Shown piece by piece: positions 15,448-22,518 of a stretch of DNA of 30,715 bases. Each line of letters opens with the position of its first letter. The first letter of the stretch is position 1. The DNA is from an uncultured Faecalibacterium sp. (GTDB taxonomy: Bacteria; Bacillota; Clostridia; Oscillospirales; Ruminococcaceae): assembly GCA_934524985.1 (NCBI GenBank), contig CAKSYT010000018.1:1-30715 (forward strand), written 5' to 3'. The notes beneath the pieces were generated by a model. It was given only the letters and a program-made list of their open reading frames with translations, was not told where the DNA came from and made no database searches. Made by a program: the position numbers and the translations under genes.

Positions 15448-17334
15448 TCAGTTAGCAGCTTCCTTGCTGGCGCTGGCCTCGGTCTTGGAGGAGGCGGGCT
15501 TTTCTTCTTTAGAAGAAGCCGTATGCTCCTGCTTAGAGGAAGCAGTCGTTTCTTCCTTAGAAGAAGCCGCGGGCTCCTGCTTGGAGGAAGCAGGTTTTTC
15601 CTCCTTGGAAGAGGAGCTGCTCTGCGAAGAAGAGGCGGGCTTTTCTTCCTTAGAAGAAGCCGCAGAGGAGGCGGGCTTCTCCACCTTGGAGGAGCTGCCG
15701 GTGCTTTCGGAAGTACCATTCGAGGAGGAAGAAGCAGGCTTCTCTTCCTTGGAGGAGGCCGGTTTATCTTCCTTAGAGGAGGACGTTTCATCCTTGGAAG
15801 AAGCAGGCTTATCTTCCTTAGAGGAACTGCTGGAACTGCTGGTGCTGCCGGACGAGCTGGACGGTGCACCGCTGACCGCAAGCTCCAGCTTGTTGCTGGT
15901 CACGGTGCAGTCGTTATAGCTGGCGGTGGCGTACACCCGGAAGGTGCCGCCCACCATAGAGGGGTCTACCTCGCCCTTTACGGTGGTCTTACCGGCAGCC
16001 TGCGTTACCTCGGTGCCGTTGACGTACCAGCGGATGCTGGAAGCATCCAGATACTTGCCCTTGAGGGTAGCTTTAAAGGTGTAGGCATCCCCCAGCACAG
16101 CCTTGCCGCTGCTGCTGATTTGGATAGAGGCCGCCGCAAACACAGCGGTCACATCCACGTTCTGGTCAAAATTGGTATCCGTGCGGGTGCGTTTGGTCAC
16201 GCCATCGCTCCACTTGACGAACACATAGCCGTCCTCCGGCACTGCGGTCACAGTAACAGTCTGGGCGGCACTGGTCACCTTGACCGTAAGGGACTTGCCG
16301 CTCTCGTTGCCGCAGGTCAGGGTGCCGCCGCCGGTTTTATCTGCACGGTAACCGGCCTGATACTCCGTTTTTTCCTCAACGGCCGAGGAAGAGACTTCCT
16401 CCGAGCTGCTGGGTGCTTCCACGGCAGAGCTGGGGTTGGCGGTATACTCGGCACGGGTGGGGATGTTATTGGTATCCGGGCGGCGATCCTCGGTCTCATA
16501 GGCGTGGGTGCGCAGATACTTCAGCAGCACCTTCAGGCCTGCGGGCTTGAGGTGGATATCCCCGCTCTGGTAGTAATCCACATTGCCGTAGCCGTTGGCG
16601 TCCTTGAGCGCCTCGGCAGAGTTGAGGAACTTGACACCCAGCTGCTCGCACATGGTCAGCAATGCCATGTTGAAATCGTCAATGCGGGTCTGGTCCATGT
16701 TGGGGTAGTTGGAGTGGTTGGACGGGACCGGCGGCACCGTGTTGACGATGATATCGGTATAGGGATAGCTGGCCTGAATGGCCTGCACCAGCGCGGTGTA
16801 GTTGCTGATAAAGTCCTCGGTATTCATGCCGTTGTCATTGGTGCCCAGCATGATGACCACCCGGCGGGGCTTCATTTTTGCCACTGCCTGCGCGATGGTG
16901 TAGCGGTTATCGTCCCGCTTGAAGGTGACGATGCCCTCGTTCAGGGCGGCGCTGGTGCCAATGCCCTCTTTCGCGCAGAACTGCTGCAGCGAGATCAGAC
17001 CGTTGGCGTACAGACGCACCGTGTTGGAATCGCCGATAAAAAGGGTCTGCTCCTGATAAGCATTGCCTGCATCAGCAGTCCCGGTGAGCAGTGCGCTGGA
17101 AGTCTCGTTGATCTGGTAGTGGTCGGAGATATCCTCCTCCCCTTCCGGGGCGGGCGCGGGGGTAACAATGGAAGAATCCCCCGGCTGCTCCGTTGGGTTC
17201 TTGCCCCGCTTGAGCATGGTAAGGGTGATGCCGATGGTCAGCAGCGCCGCCAGTGCACACACGATGCACACCAGCACCGCCTGCTTCTGCATCGGGGTCA
17301 GCGTCTGATTCTCCTTTTGGTTATTGCTTCTCAT
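15448..17334 (-). CDS. Membrane-anchored SGNH/GDSL hydrolase with Ig-like region and Ser/Lys/Glu/Pro tail
   Basis: A 628-residue protein predicted to sit outside the membrane, anchored by an N-terminal helix (about 19-41) preceded by a short charged cytoplasmic segment. The SGNH esterase/acetylhydrolase domain spans about 95-280: block I FIGDSN with S103, block III GTND (164-167), and a C-terminal SGDIHLKPAG with H261. The acid sits two residues before His (D259), whereas most SGNH enzymes have D-x-x-H. A region with VTAVPEDGYVFVKWSDG (about 362-378) looks like a bacterial cell-surface repeat, and an Ig-like strand region follows (about 400-488). Residues 491-628 are low complexity. Such enzymes often deacetylate cell-wall or host glycans; the substrate is unknown. 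No LPxTG signal is present. Confidence 0.85.
   Translation of the reverse strand: MRSNNQKENQTLTPMQKQAVLVCIVCALAALLTIGITLTMLKRGKNPTEQPGDSSIVTPAPAPEGEEDISDHYQINETSSALLTGTADAGNAYQEQTLFIGDSNTVRLYANGLISLQQFCAKEGIGTSAALNEGIVTFKRDDNRYTIAQAVAKMKPRRVVIMLGTNDNGMNTEDFISNYTALVQAIQASYPYTDIIVNTVPPVPSNHSNYPNMDQTRIDDFNMALLTMCEQLGVKFLNSAEALKDANGYGNVDYYQSGDIHLKPAGLKVLLKYLRTHAYETEDRRPDTNNIPTRAEYTANPSSAVEAPSSSEEVSSSAVEEKTEYQAGYRADKTGGGTLTCGNESGKSLTVKVTSAAQTVTVTAVPEDGYVFVKWSDGVTKRTRTDTNFDQNVDVTAVFAAASIQISSSGKAVLGDAYTFKATLKGKYLDASSIRWYVNGTEVTQAAGKTTVKGEVDPSMVGGTFRVYATASYNDCTVTSNKLELAVSGAPSSSSGSTSSSSSSSKEDKPASSKDETSSSKEDKPASSKEEKPASSSSNGTSESTGSSSKVEKPASSAASSKEEKPASSSQSSSSSKEEKPASSKQEPAASSKEETTASSKQEHTASSKEEKPASSKTEASASKEAAN
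15451..15864 (-). repeat. Degenerate repeats encoding the SSKEEKPAS tail of the SGNH protein
   Basis: The last 138 codons repeat variants of SSKEEKPAS (KEDKPASSK, KEEKPASSS, KQEPAASSK, KEETTASSK), interspersed with Ser runs. The DNA units are similar but not identical, so this is an old or codon-diversified tandem repeat. Such tails usually span the cell wall or interact with it. Copy number may vary between strains. Confidence 0.8.
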
Positions 17335-17373
17335 ATTCTATCCATTCTCCTTCCGAAGGAATGAAACATCCTG

Positions 17374-18027
17374 TCATACCCGGGCTGCCAGCAGCCGGTC
17401 GGTAAGGTCGGCGCAGCTTTCGGCCAGCAGCACCGGATGGAAGGGCTCCAGCTCTTCCCGGCTGCCGTAACCGTACAGCACACCGGCAGCATCCAGACCA
17501 CAGTCGGCAGCACCCCGCATATCATCGTTGCGGTCGCCCACCATCAGCACCCGCTTGCCCTGCAACGCGGGCTGGCTGAGCACATAACGCACGACCTCGG
17601 TCTTGGTGTCCCGGCTCTCGTCCATGGAAGCACCGCCGATAAAATCAAAATACTGTGCAAGCCCCTGCTCTTCCAGAATGGGGGTGGCCACCTTGGTGGG
17701 CTTGGAGGTAGCGGTGCACAGGAGAAAGCCCGCGTCCTTCAGGGTTTGCAGCATCTGCGGAACGCCCGGGAACACGGCACACTCGTGGCTGCCCTTCACC
17801 GCGTAGCTCGTGCGGTAAAGCTCGGTGGCTTTTTCGATCAGTGCCGGGTCGGTGAAGTGCTCGCCGAAGCTTTTGCGCAGCGGCGGGCCCAGATAGCGGC
17901 GCAGGTTTACGCCGGATACATCCACACCCATGGTGCAGAAAACCTCTTGCAATGTATGAATGATACCGGGAGCCGAATCGATCAGCGTCCCGTCCACGTC
18001 AAATAGGATCGCATCATAATGCAGCAA
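17374..18027 (-). CDS. HAD phosphatase, phosphoglycolate phosphatase/PpaX-like
   Basis: A HAD-superfamily hydrolase of 217 residues (224 if the upstream ATG at 18046-18048 is used). Motif I is LFDVDGTLIDS, motif II contains CTATSKP, the motif III Lys region is DTKTEVV, and motif IV is VMVGDRNDDMRGA. A small helical cap follows motif I (RRYLGPPLRKSFGEHF). Relatives hydrolyse phosphoglycolate or pyrophosphate; the substrate is not decided by sequence. I prefer the TTG at 18025-18027 because GCGAGG lies 9 nt upstream and the protein then starts MLHYDAILFDVDG, as family members do. The ATG at 18048 has no ribosome-binding site and would leave only about 9 nt of 5' leader. The SGNH gene follows 39 bp downstream. 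Confidence 0.88.
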   Translation of the reverse strand: MLHYDAILFDVDGTLIDSAPGIIHTLQEVFCTMGVDVSGVNLRRYLGPPLRKSFGEHFTDPALIEKATELYRTSYAVKGSHECAVFPGVPQMLQTLKDAGFLLCTATSKPTKVATPILEEQGLAQYFDFIGGASMDESRDTKTEVVRYVLSQPALQGKRVLMVGDRNDDMRGAADCGLDAAGVLYGYGSREELEPFHPVLLAESCADLTDRLLAARV

Positions 18028-18063
18028 TGTTTTATTCCTCGCTTTCATGGTGATACATCCAAT

Positions 18064-18092
18064 AGTATAGCACAGATTTGATACATCAGCAA
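18064..18092 (-). promoter_or_regulatory. Promoter of the HAD phosphatase gene
   Basis: On the minus strand TTGCTG (18087-18092), a 17-nt spacer and TATACT (18064-18069). Predicted start near 18057. It probably also serves the SGNH gene and small ORF downstream. Confidence 0.7.
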
Positions 18093-18163
18093 TTCCAACA
18101 AAAGATTTTTCTGTCTCTTATGCAGAATTTTCACGGACGTACCAGCGAAAAGAAGGATTCTTT

Positions 18164-18240
18164 GCCGTGAAAACGGGATAGCGGAACGCCCGCAGACGTT
18201 CCGCTATCCCGAAATCTAAAATTATTTTCTGCCGATATGG
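18164..18240 (-). repeat. Dispersed structured element, copy B (5'-truncated)
   Basis: On the minus strand the copy begins directly after the stop codon of the 18241-18567 gene, at CCATATCGGCAGAAAATAATTTT. This corresponds to the middle of the full element, so hairpin 1 is missing. Hairpin 2 is a 17-bp stem with one wobble pair (18174-18190 with 18195-18211), closed by TGCG, and followed by TTTTCACGG. The bases after that diverge from the other copies. It probably serves as the terminator of the gene upstream of it. Confidence 0.78.
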
Positions 18241-18567
18241 TTACTGCGCAGGCGATGGGCAGCTGCTGTCCCCCGGGACATAGAGGTTGTTGGAGACGAA
18301 CTCCAGCTTATCCTTGAGCACCAGTTCAAGGTTTGCGACGGCGTGCACCATGTTGGTAGCAGAATCGTTCACCTCCAGCAGCTTGCAGAGATCCAGACCA
18401 TCCAGATCCATGGCTTTCTGCATCTTCCGGCTTTCGGCACACAGGATGTGGCTGAGCGCTGTTTCCTGCAGGGCAATGCTTTCCATCAGGTCCACGACAG
18501 CCTGATCCAGACTGACCTTGGGCATCTCCGGGCACTGAGAACGGGCGCAGGGTGTATCGATCATCAT
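18241..18567 (-). CDS. Small conserved-type protein with an ETALSHILCAE motif, function unknown
   Basis: A 108-residue soluble, mostly helical protein. The segment DLMESIALQETALSHILCAE (about 26-45), followed by KMQKAM, resembles a motif seen in many small Firmicute proteins and in the N-terminal parts of some spore-surface and collagen-like proteins (recalled, not searched). Cys residues lie near both ends (CARSQC near the start, SSCPSPAQ at the end) and two are in the middle, so disulphide cross-linking or metal binding is possible. AAGGAAGG upstream supports the start; a second ATG follows immediately. It lies 59 bp after yerC and may be cotranscribed with it. Confidence 0.7.
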   Translation of the reverse strand: MMIDTPCARSQCPEMPKVSLDQAVVDLMESIALQETALSHILCAESRKMQKAMDLDGLDLCKLLEVNDSATNMVHAVANLELVLKDKLEFVSNNLYVPGDSSCPSPAQ

Positions 18568-18626
18568 AGGGCAAAACCTTCCTTTCCGGTCGTGTGCCCT
18601 ATCCTATGCTGCGGCGGGTGCGGCTG

Positions 18627-18935
18627 TTACTGCTTTTCTGCCTGTGCGCGCACCTTCTCAATGGTATCGCGGTAGCCACCGGAGCCGTACTGGATGCAGC
18701 GGTTGATGCGGCTGATGGTGGCGGTGCTGATCTCCACCGCCTTGACGATCTGCTCGTAGGTGGCACCATCCAGCAGCAGCTTTGCTGCCTGTAAGCGCTG
18801 TGCCATATCCGAGATTTCCTTTACAGTGCACAGATCCTCAAAAAAGGCGTAGCACTCTTCCCGGCTCTCCAGACTGAGGATGGCATCAAAGAGTGCGTCC
18901 GTCGTCTCGTTTCTTCTGGAATTTTTTTCAGCCAT
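18627..18935 (-). CDS. yerC: YerC/YecD family TrpR-related DNA-binding protein
   Basis: A 102-residue regulator of the TrpR/YerC-YecD family. The helical core contains CYAFFEDLCTVKEISDMAQR and the helix-turn-helix is about residues 57-80 (GATYEQIVKAVEISTATISR), the most conserved part of the family. The C-terminal GSGGYRDTIEK is typical. The ligand and regulon in Clostridia are not established to my knowledge. The start is ATG 18933-18935 with AAGGAG upstream; the open frame extends 13 codons further but without a ribosome-binding site. Its promoter carries an inverted repeat between -35 and -10 that could be its own operator. Confidence 0.9.
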   Translation of the reverse strand: MAEKNSRRNETTDALFDAILSLESREECYAFFEDLCTVKEISDMAQRLQAAKLLLDGATYEQIVKAVEISTATISRINRCIQYGSGGYRDTIEKVRAQAEKQ

Positions 18936-19014
18936 TGTTTTTCTCCTTATTATAACGGCGGCGGCAGCGGGCAAAGCAGACAGTTCTGCCGCGCGGAATA
19001 TTCTGCACGCTATT

Positions 19015-19043
19015 ACTTTAGCACTTCAAAGTGTGAAAGTCAA
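19015..19043 (-). promoter_or_regulatory. yerC promoter with inverted repeat in the spacer
   Basis: On the minus strand TTGACT (19038-19043), 17 nt, TAAAGT (19015-19020). The spacer contains CACTTCAAAGTG (19022-19033), a 5-bp inverted repeat around CA. An operator here would block polymerase, so autoregulation by YerC is a reasonable guess. Confidence 0.62.
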
Positions 19044-19177
19044 GACCCGTGGGTGAATGGTTTTCAATTATAGATGTGTTTAGTTTTATTCTCTTCACAC
19101 ATGAAAGAAAATCACCTAAAAATCATTCCCAGAAAATGGCTTGAATTGGCGCATCCTCTGAACTTGTGACGAAAATA
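19044..19177. other. A/T-rich divergent intergenic stretch
   Basis: This gap between the yerC and cstA promoters holds no ORF with a ribosome-binding site. It is much richer in A/T than its surroundings. I see no clear repeat or operator in it beyond the flanking promoters. Confidence 0.5.
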
Positions 19178-19206
19178 TTGACAATTGATGAAAACGGGAA
19201 TAAAGT
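19178..19206 (+). promoter_or_regulatory. Promoter of the cstA T-box leader
   Basis: TTGACA (19178-19183), a 17-nt spacer and TAAAGT (19201-19206). The predicted start near 19213 fits the 5' end of the T-box stem I. Confidence 0.7.
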
Positions 19207-19212
19207 AAGACA

Positions 19213-19556
19213 CAATCATTCAGCAAATGCAAGGAACAGGACATGATCTTCTGCATCACCCTCTTTCAGCGAGCCGCTTCTCGGGTGAAAAAGCGGCAGT
19301 CAGGAGCAGAGGACCCTCGCCTGCGAGCAGCCTGTGTGAACCGGGTTTTGTGCCCCTCAGTAGCACGGTGCCGTCCAGCCCACGTTATCGGGCAGCATGG
19401 TCAGTGTACCATGCGTGGGAGAGTGGCTGTCCTAAGACAGCAAGCGAAGTGGTACCGCGGAGTAATGCCCCTGCCCTGGCAGGCGGGAGCAGAAGCCTTC
19501 GTCTTCGGAGTGTGACCGGGACACCGGTCATGTGCTGAGGACGAAGGTTTTTTACG
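19213..19556 (+). promoter_or_regulatory. T-box riboswitch leader upstream of cstA
   Basis: The T-box core GAAGTGGTACCGCGG lies at 19446-19460. Its antiterminator arms are CGAAG (19445-19449) and CTTCG (19497-19501). The competing terminator uses CCTTCGTC (19496-19503) with GACGAAGG (19540-19547), an inner TGACCGG/CCGGTCA, and then TTTTTT. The TGGT bulge predicts a tRNA with discriminator A. Hairpins GCATGGTCAGTGTACCATGC and GCTGTCCTAAGACAGC precede the core, as stem II/III-type elements do. A possible stem I base pairs CACAA (19211-19215) with TTGTG near 19347, but I cannot fix the specifier codon, so the amino acid is undetermined. Confidence 0.9.
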
Positions 19557-19637
19557 CTCTGGGGCAACGCTTTGCCGGACGGCAGCCCAACGTTCCGAAC
19601 CTGTTGCGGAGTGAAAAAAGGAAAGAGGTAGAAAACT

Positions 19638-21365
19638 ATGAATACGCTGGTCATCGTATTGATCGCAGCGGTGTGCCTGTTTGGCGCTTATGTGCTTTAC
19701 GGCCGCTGGCTGGCTAACAAATGGGGCATCGACCCTGCTGCCAAGACCCCGGCTGTCGTCCACGAGGATGGCCGGGACTATGTGCCCACCAACGGCTGGA
19801 CGGTGTTTGCCCACCAGTTCAGCTCCATTGCCGGTGCAGGCCCTGTTACCGGTGCCATTCAGGCCGCAGCTTTCGGCTGGCTGCCGGTGCTGCTGTGGGT
19901 GCTGCTGGGCGGCATCTTCTTCGGCGCTGTCACCGACTTTGGCGCTCTGTATGCTTCCGTTAAGAACGACGGCAAGAGCATGGGTATGCTGATCGAAAAG
20001 TACATCGGCAAGACCGGCCGCAAGCTGTTCCTGCTGTTCTGCTGGCTGTTCTGCGGCATCGTGATTGCCGCTTTTGCGGACATGGTTGCCGGCACCTTCA
20101 ATGCTTTCGGCGCAGACGGCGCAATGGTTGAAGCTGCCAAGACCAACGGCGCTGCCGGTATGGTGTCCATCATGTTCATGGTGTTTGCCGTTGTCTTTGG
20201 CCTGCTGCAGAAGAAGTTCAGCTTCTCCGGCTGGAAGGAAAGCGTTATCAGCATCGTGTTCATCGTGCTGTCCTTTGTCATCGGCGCAAACCTACCCCTG
20301 ATTCTGGGCAAGGCCGCTTGGAGCTACATCACCTTTGTTTACATCTTCTTTGCTGCCGTGCTGCCCATGTGGCTGCTCAAGCAGCCCCGTGACCACATGA
20401 CCACCTTTATGTTCGTGGCCATGATCGTGGGCGCTGTGGTTGGCCTGTTGGTGGCACACCCCACCATGAACCTGCCCGTGTTCACCGGCTTTACCAACGA
20501 AAAGCTGGGCACCATGTTCCCCATCCTGTTTGTCACCGTGGCCTGCGGTGCAGTTTCCGGCTTCCACAGCCTTGTTTCCTCCGGTACTTCCTCCAAGACC
20601 GTTGAGAACGAGAAGGATATGCTGAAGGTCGGCTACGGTGCCATGATCCTTGAAAGCCTGCTGGCTGTTCTGGCTCTGTGCGTTGCCGGTGCTGCCGCAG
20701 CTGCCGATGGCACCCCTGCTGCCGGTACCCCGTTCCAGATCTTCAGCCGCGGCGTTGCCGGCTTCTTTGAGATGTTCGGCGTGCCCGCTTACGCTGCTAC
20801 CGTGTTCATGACCATGTGCGTTTCCGCACTGGCCCTGACCAGTCTGGATGCCGTGGCCCGCATTGGCCGCATGAGCTTCCAGGAGCTGTTCAGCGTGGAC
20901 GACATGGAGCACGCTGAGGGCTGGCGCAAGCTGTTCTGCAATGTGTACTTCTCCACCTTCATCACGCTGGTGTTCGGCTTCATCCTGACCAAGATCGGCT
21001 ACGCCAACATTTGGCCGCTGTTCGGTTCTGCCAACCAGCTGCTGAGCGCACTGGTGCTGGCTACCCTGTGCGTGTTCCTGAAGGTGACCGGCCGCAGCAA
21101 CAAGATGCTGTTCCCCCCGCTGGTCATCATGCTGTGCGTTACCTTTACCGCACTGGTGCAGCGCCTGATCGCTATGGTCAAGGCCATCAGCACCGCTGCT
21201 TCTGTTACCATCCCTGCCGGTGAGACCACTTGGGGCGCTGTGTTTATCGCAAACGGCCTGCAGCTGATCCTTGCCGTGCTGCTGATCGTGCTGGGCGTGA
21301 ACATTGTGTTCCACTCCTTCTCCGCTTACAAGAAGGCTGAGCACAACAGCGAAGCAAACGTCTGA
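19638..21365 (+). CDS. cstA: Carbon starvation protein A family transporter
   Basis: A 575-residue integral membrane protein with about 14-16 hydrophobic helices. The N-terminal family signature HQFSSIAGAGPVTGAIQA (about 56-73) follows TNGWTVFA, and AVTDFGALYASVKNDGKSMG is also characteristic. CstA-type proteins have been linked to peptide uptake and, in enteric bacteria, to pyruvate import. Substrate here is unknown, but control by a T-box argues for amino-acid or peptide supply (inference). The start ATG has GAAAGAGG upstream, 80 nt after the T-box terminator. The gene is alone, with its own promoter, leader and terminator. Codon use looks very regular, as in well-expressed genes. Confidence 0.95.
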   Translation: MNTLVIVLIAAVCLFGAYVLYGRWLANKWGIDPAAKTPAVVHEDGRDYVPTNGWTVFAHQFSSIAGAGPVTGAIQAAAFGWLPVLLWVLLGGIFFGAVTDFGALYASVKNDGKSMGMLIEKYIGKTGRKLFLLFCWLFCGIVIAAFADMVAGTFNAFGADGAMVEAAKTNGAAGMVSIMFMVFAVVFGLLQKKFSFSGWKESVISIVFIVLSFVIGANLPLILGKAAWSYITFVYIFFAAVLPMWLLKQPRDHMTTFMFVAMIVGAVVGLLVAHPTMNLPVFTGFTNEKLGTMFPILFVTVACGAVSGFHSLVSSGTSSKTVENEKDMLKVGYGAMILESLLAVLALCVAGAAAAADGTPAAGTPFQIFSRGVAGFFEMFGVPAYAATVFMTMCVSALALTSLDAVARIGRMSFQELFSVDDMEHAEGWRKLFCNVYFSTFITLVFGFILTKIGYANIWPLFGSANQLLSALVLATLCVFLKVTGRSNKMLFPPLVIMLCVTFTALVQRLIAMVKAISTAASVTIPAGETTWGAVFIANGLQLILAVLLIVLGVNIVFHSFSAYKKAEHNSEANV

Positions 21366-21399
21366 TCTTAATCTGCCATTCACAATCCTGTTTTCAATA

Positions 21400-21447
21400 A
21401 ACAAAACGCCGCTGACGATGCATAAAGCCGTCAGCGGCGTTTTGTTA
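21400..21447 (+). terminator. cstA terminator
   Basis: A long stem, ACAAAACGCCGCTGACG with CGTCAGCGGCGTTTTGT, 35 nt after the cstA stop. The A- and T-flanked arms make it potentially bidirectional. Confidence 0.9.
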
Positions 21448-21513
21448 TAAAAGGATATCAGCGCCATTGCGCCTAGAGACAAACTTTTCTCTATACTTCA
21501 GCAATGGAGCCTA

Positions 21514-21570
21514 ACGGCTTGGCTCCCCCTTTGGGGGAGCTGGCGCGGGAGCGCCTGAGAGGGCGCGTCC
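21514..21570. repeat. Double-hairpin repeat of a different family
   Basis: Two adjacent hairpins: GCTCCCCC/GGGGGAGC with loop TTT (21522-21540), and GGCGC/GCGCC (21542-21555), followed by TGAGAGGGCGC. This arrangement resembles a short palindromic repeat I recall as common in gut Clostridia genomes. There is only one copy in the window, so its repeat status rests on recall. It lies in the 3' region of the convergent hydrolase gene. Confidence 0.5.
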
Positions 21571-21576
21571 TATCCT

Positions 21577-22272
21577 TTATAAATGATAGCTTTCCCAGCC
21601 TTGCAGGGCAGCCAGCTGGGTCTCGGTATGGAACCAGTGTTCCCCGCCCTCTAGAATAGTCAGGTGCGCCCCGGTCTGCTGCCGGAACTGCTCCATGGCG
21701 GTGTGCCCGGTAAGAGGGTCTGTATCGGCATAGAGCACCTGTGTGGGCACCTTCCAGTGCAAGGGGTGTTCCCTTACCCAGCACAGATACGGCCACGAGA
21801 GGGTCTCTCCCATAGTGGTGGGGATCTCCCCTGCCGCGCGCAGCTGCTCCTCCGTTACCCCTGCCTGCTGCATCAGGTCAAGGATGAGCTTTTCCATATC
21901 CACCAACGGGGACACCAGCAGCGCCTTTTCCGGCTGCTGCGACTGCAACGCCTGCATGGCAAACCACGCCCCGATACTGACCCCGTACACACGGATATGC
22001 TTCCACACCGGCTGCATCCGGGCGTAGACTGCCTGCAGCTCCCGGGTGACCACCCACGGCACCAGCTTTTCCGGGCTGTTTTTCCGGGTGCCGTGCTCCG
22101 GCAGATCGACAGCCAGCACCTGCCAGCCTGCCAGGCAGGCAGTGCGGGCAAAGCGGGCAGCCTCGGCTGCGCTGCCGTTTTTGCCGTGGACAACATAGAG
22201 ATAGACCTTACGGCTGCGCTTGCCGTACAGGACAGCCGGAATGCCTGCGATCTCGAGCTTGATTTTTTCCAT
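21577..22272 (-). CDS. Alpha/beta hydrolase
   Basis: A 231-residue cytoplasmic alpha/beta-hydrolase-fold protein. The nucleophile elbow is YGVSIGAW, with the Ser of GVSIG as the candidate nucleophile. The acid is in LYADTDPLTG and the catalytic His in EGGEHWFH. An early HGKNGSAAEA loop and AVDLPEHGTR fit a small esterase or acyl hydrolase, but the substrate is not readable. The start ATG 22270-22272 has GGAGGG seven nt upstream; the open frame continues 24 codons further without a better site. Single-gene unit with its own promoter, convergent with cstA. Confidence 0.88.
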   Translation of the reverse strand: MEKIKLEIAGIPAVLYGKRSRKVYLYVVHGKNGSAAEAARFARTACLAGWQVLAVDLPEHGTRKNSPEKLVPWVVTRELQAVYARMQPVWKHIRVYGVSIGAWFAMQALQSQQPEKALLVSPLVDMEKLILDLMQQAGVTEEQLRAAGEIPTTMGETLSWPYLCWVREHPLHWKVPTQVLYADTDPLTGHTAMEQFRQQTGAHLTILEGGEHWFHTETQLAALQGWESYHL

Positions 22273-22317
22273 AACGGCTCCCTCCTGTTTTGGGGCGTTT
22301 TGTACCCTGTTTTCTCT

Positions 22318-22346
22318 ATGATAGCACAAGCAGCTGGCAAACACAA
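22318..22346 (-). promoter_or_regulatory. Promoter of the alpha/beta hydrolase gene
   Basis: On the minus strand TTGTGT (22341-22346), 17 nt, TATCAT (22318-22323), with an extended TG before the -10. Confidence 0.6.
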
Positions 22347-22375
22347 ACAGAAAAAATTGCTATCTGTGCCCCTAT

Positions 22376-22518
22376 GGCAAAACGATTTTGAATGGCCTCC
22401 GCTGCGCTCTGACTATTGTTTAAGGAAAGTATAGTTTAATATTTGAGGTTCTGAAACGCCTGCGGGCGTTTCAGAACCTCTTTTTCACAGAAGGGGGCGC
22501 AGCTGGAAACGGCAGCTG
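22376..22518 (+). repeat. Dispersed structured element, copy C
   Basis: Full-length copy. Hairpin 1 is ATGGCC (22392-22397) with GACTAT (22411-22416), with one wobble and one mismatch. Hairpin 2 is a perfect 16-bp stem (22445-22460 with 22465-22480) closed by TGCG and followed by TTTTTCACAG. The tail GGAAACGGCAG ends in CAGCTG, where it meets copy D head to head. The downstream complement of the hairpin 1 loop is eroded here (AAGGAAA). It is the only copy not placed downstream of a co-oriented gene. Confidence 0.85.

Noticed and set aside
15422..15919. Rightward frame encoding SSLEEAG-type Leu-rich repeats
   Set aside because: It is the reverse reading of the SSKEEKPAS tail of the SGNH gene. 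It has no start signal, and the leftward gene has a complete domain structure.
14410..17364. CRISPR-like look of the regular short repeats in the SGNH tail
   Set aside because: The repeats are in frame, degenerate, without unique spacers of constant length, and there are no cas genes nearby.
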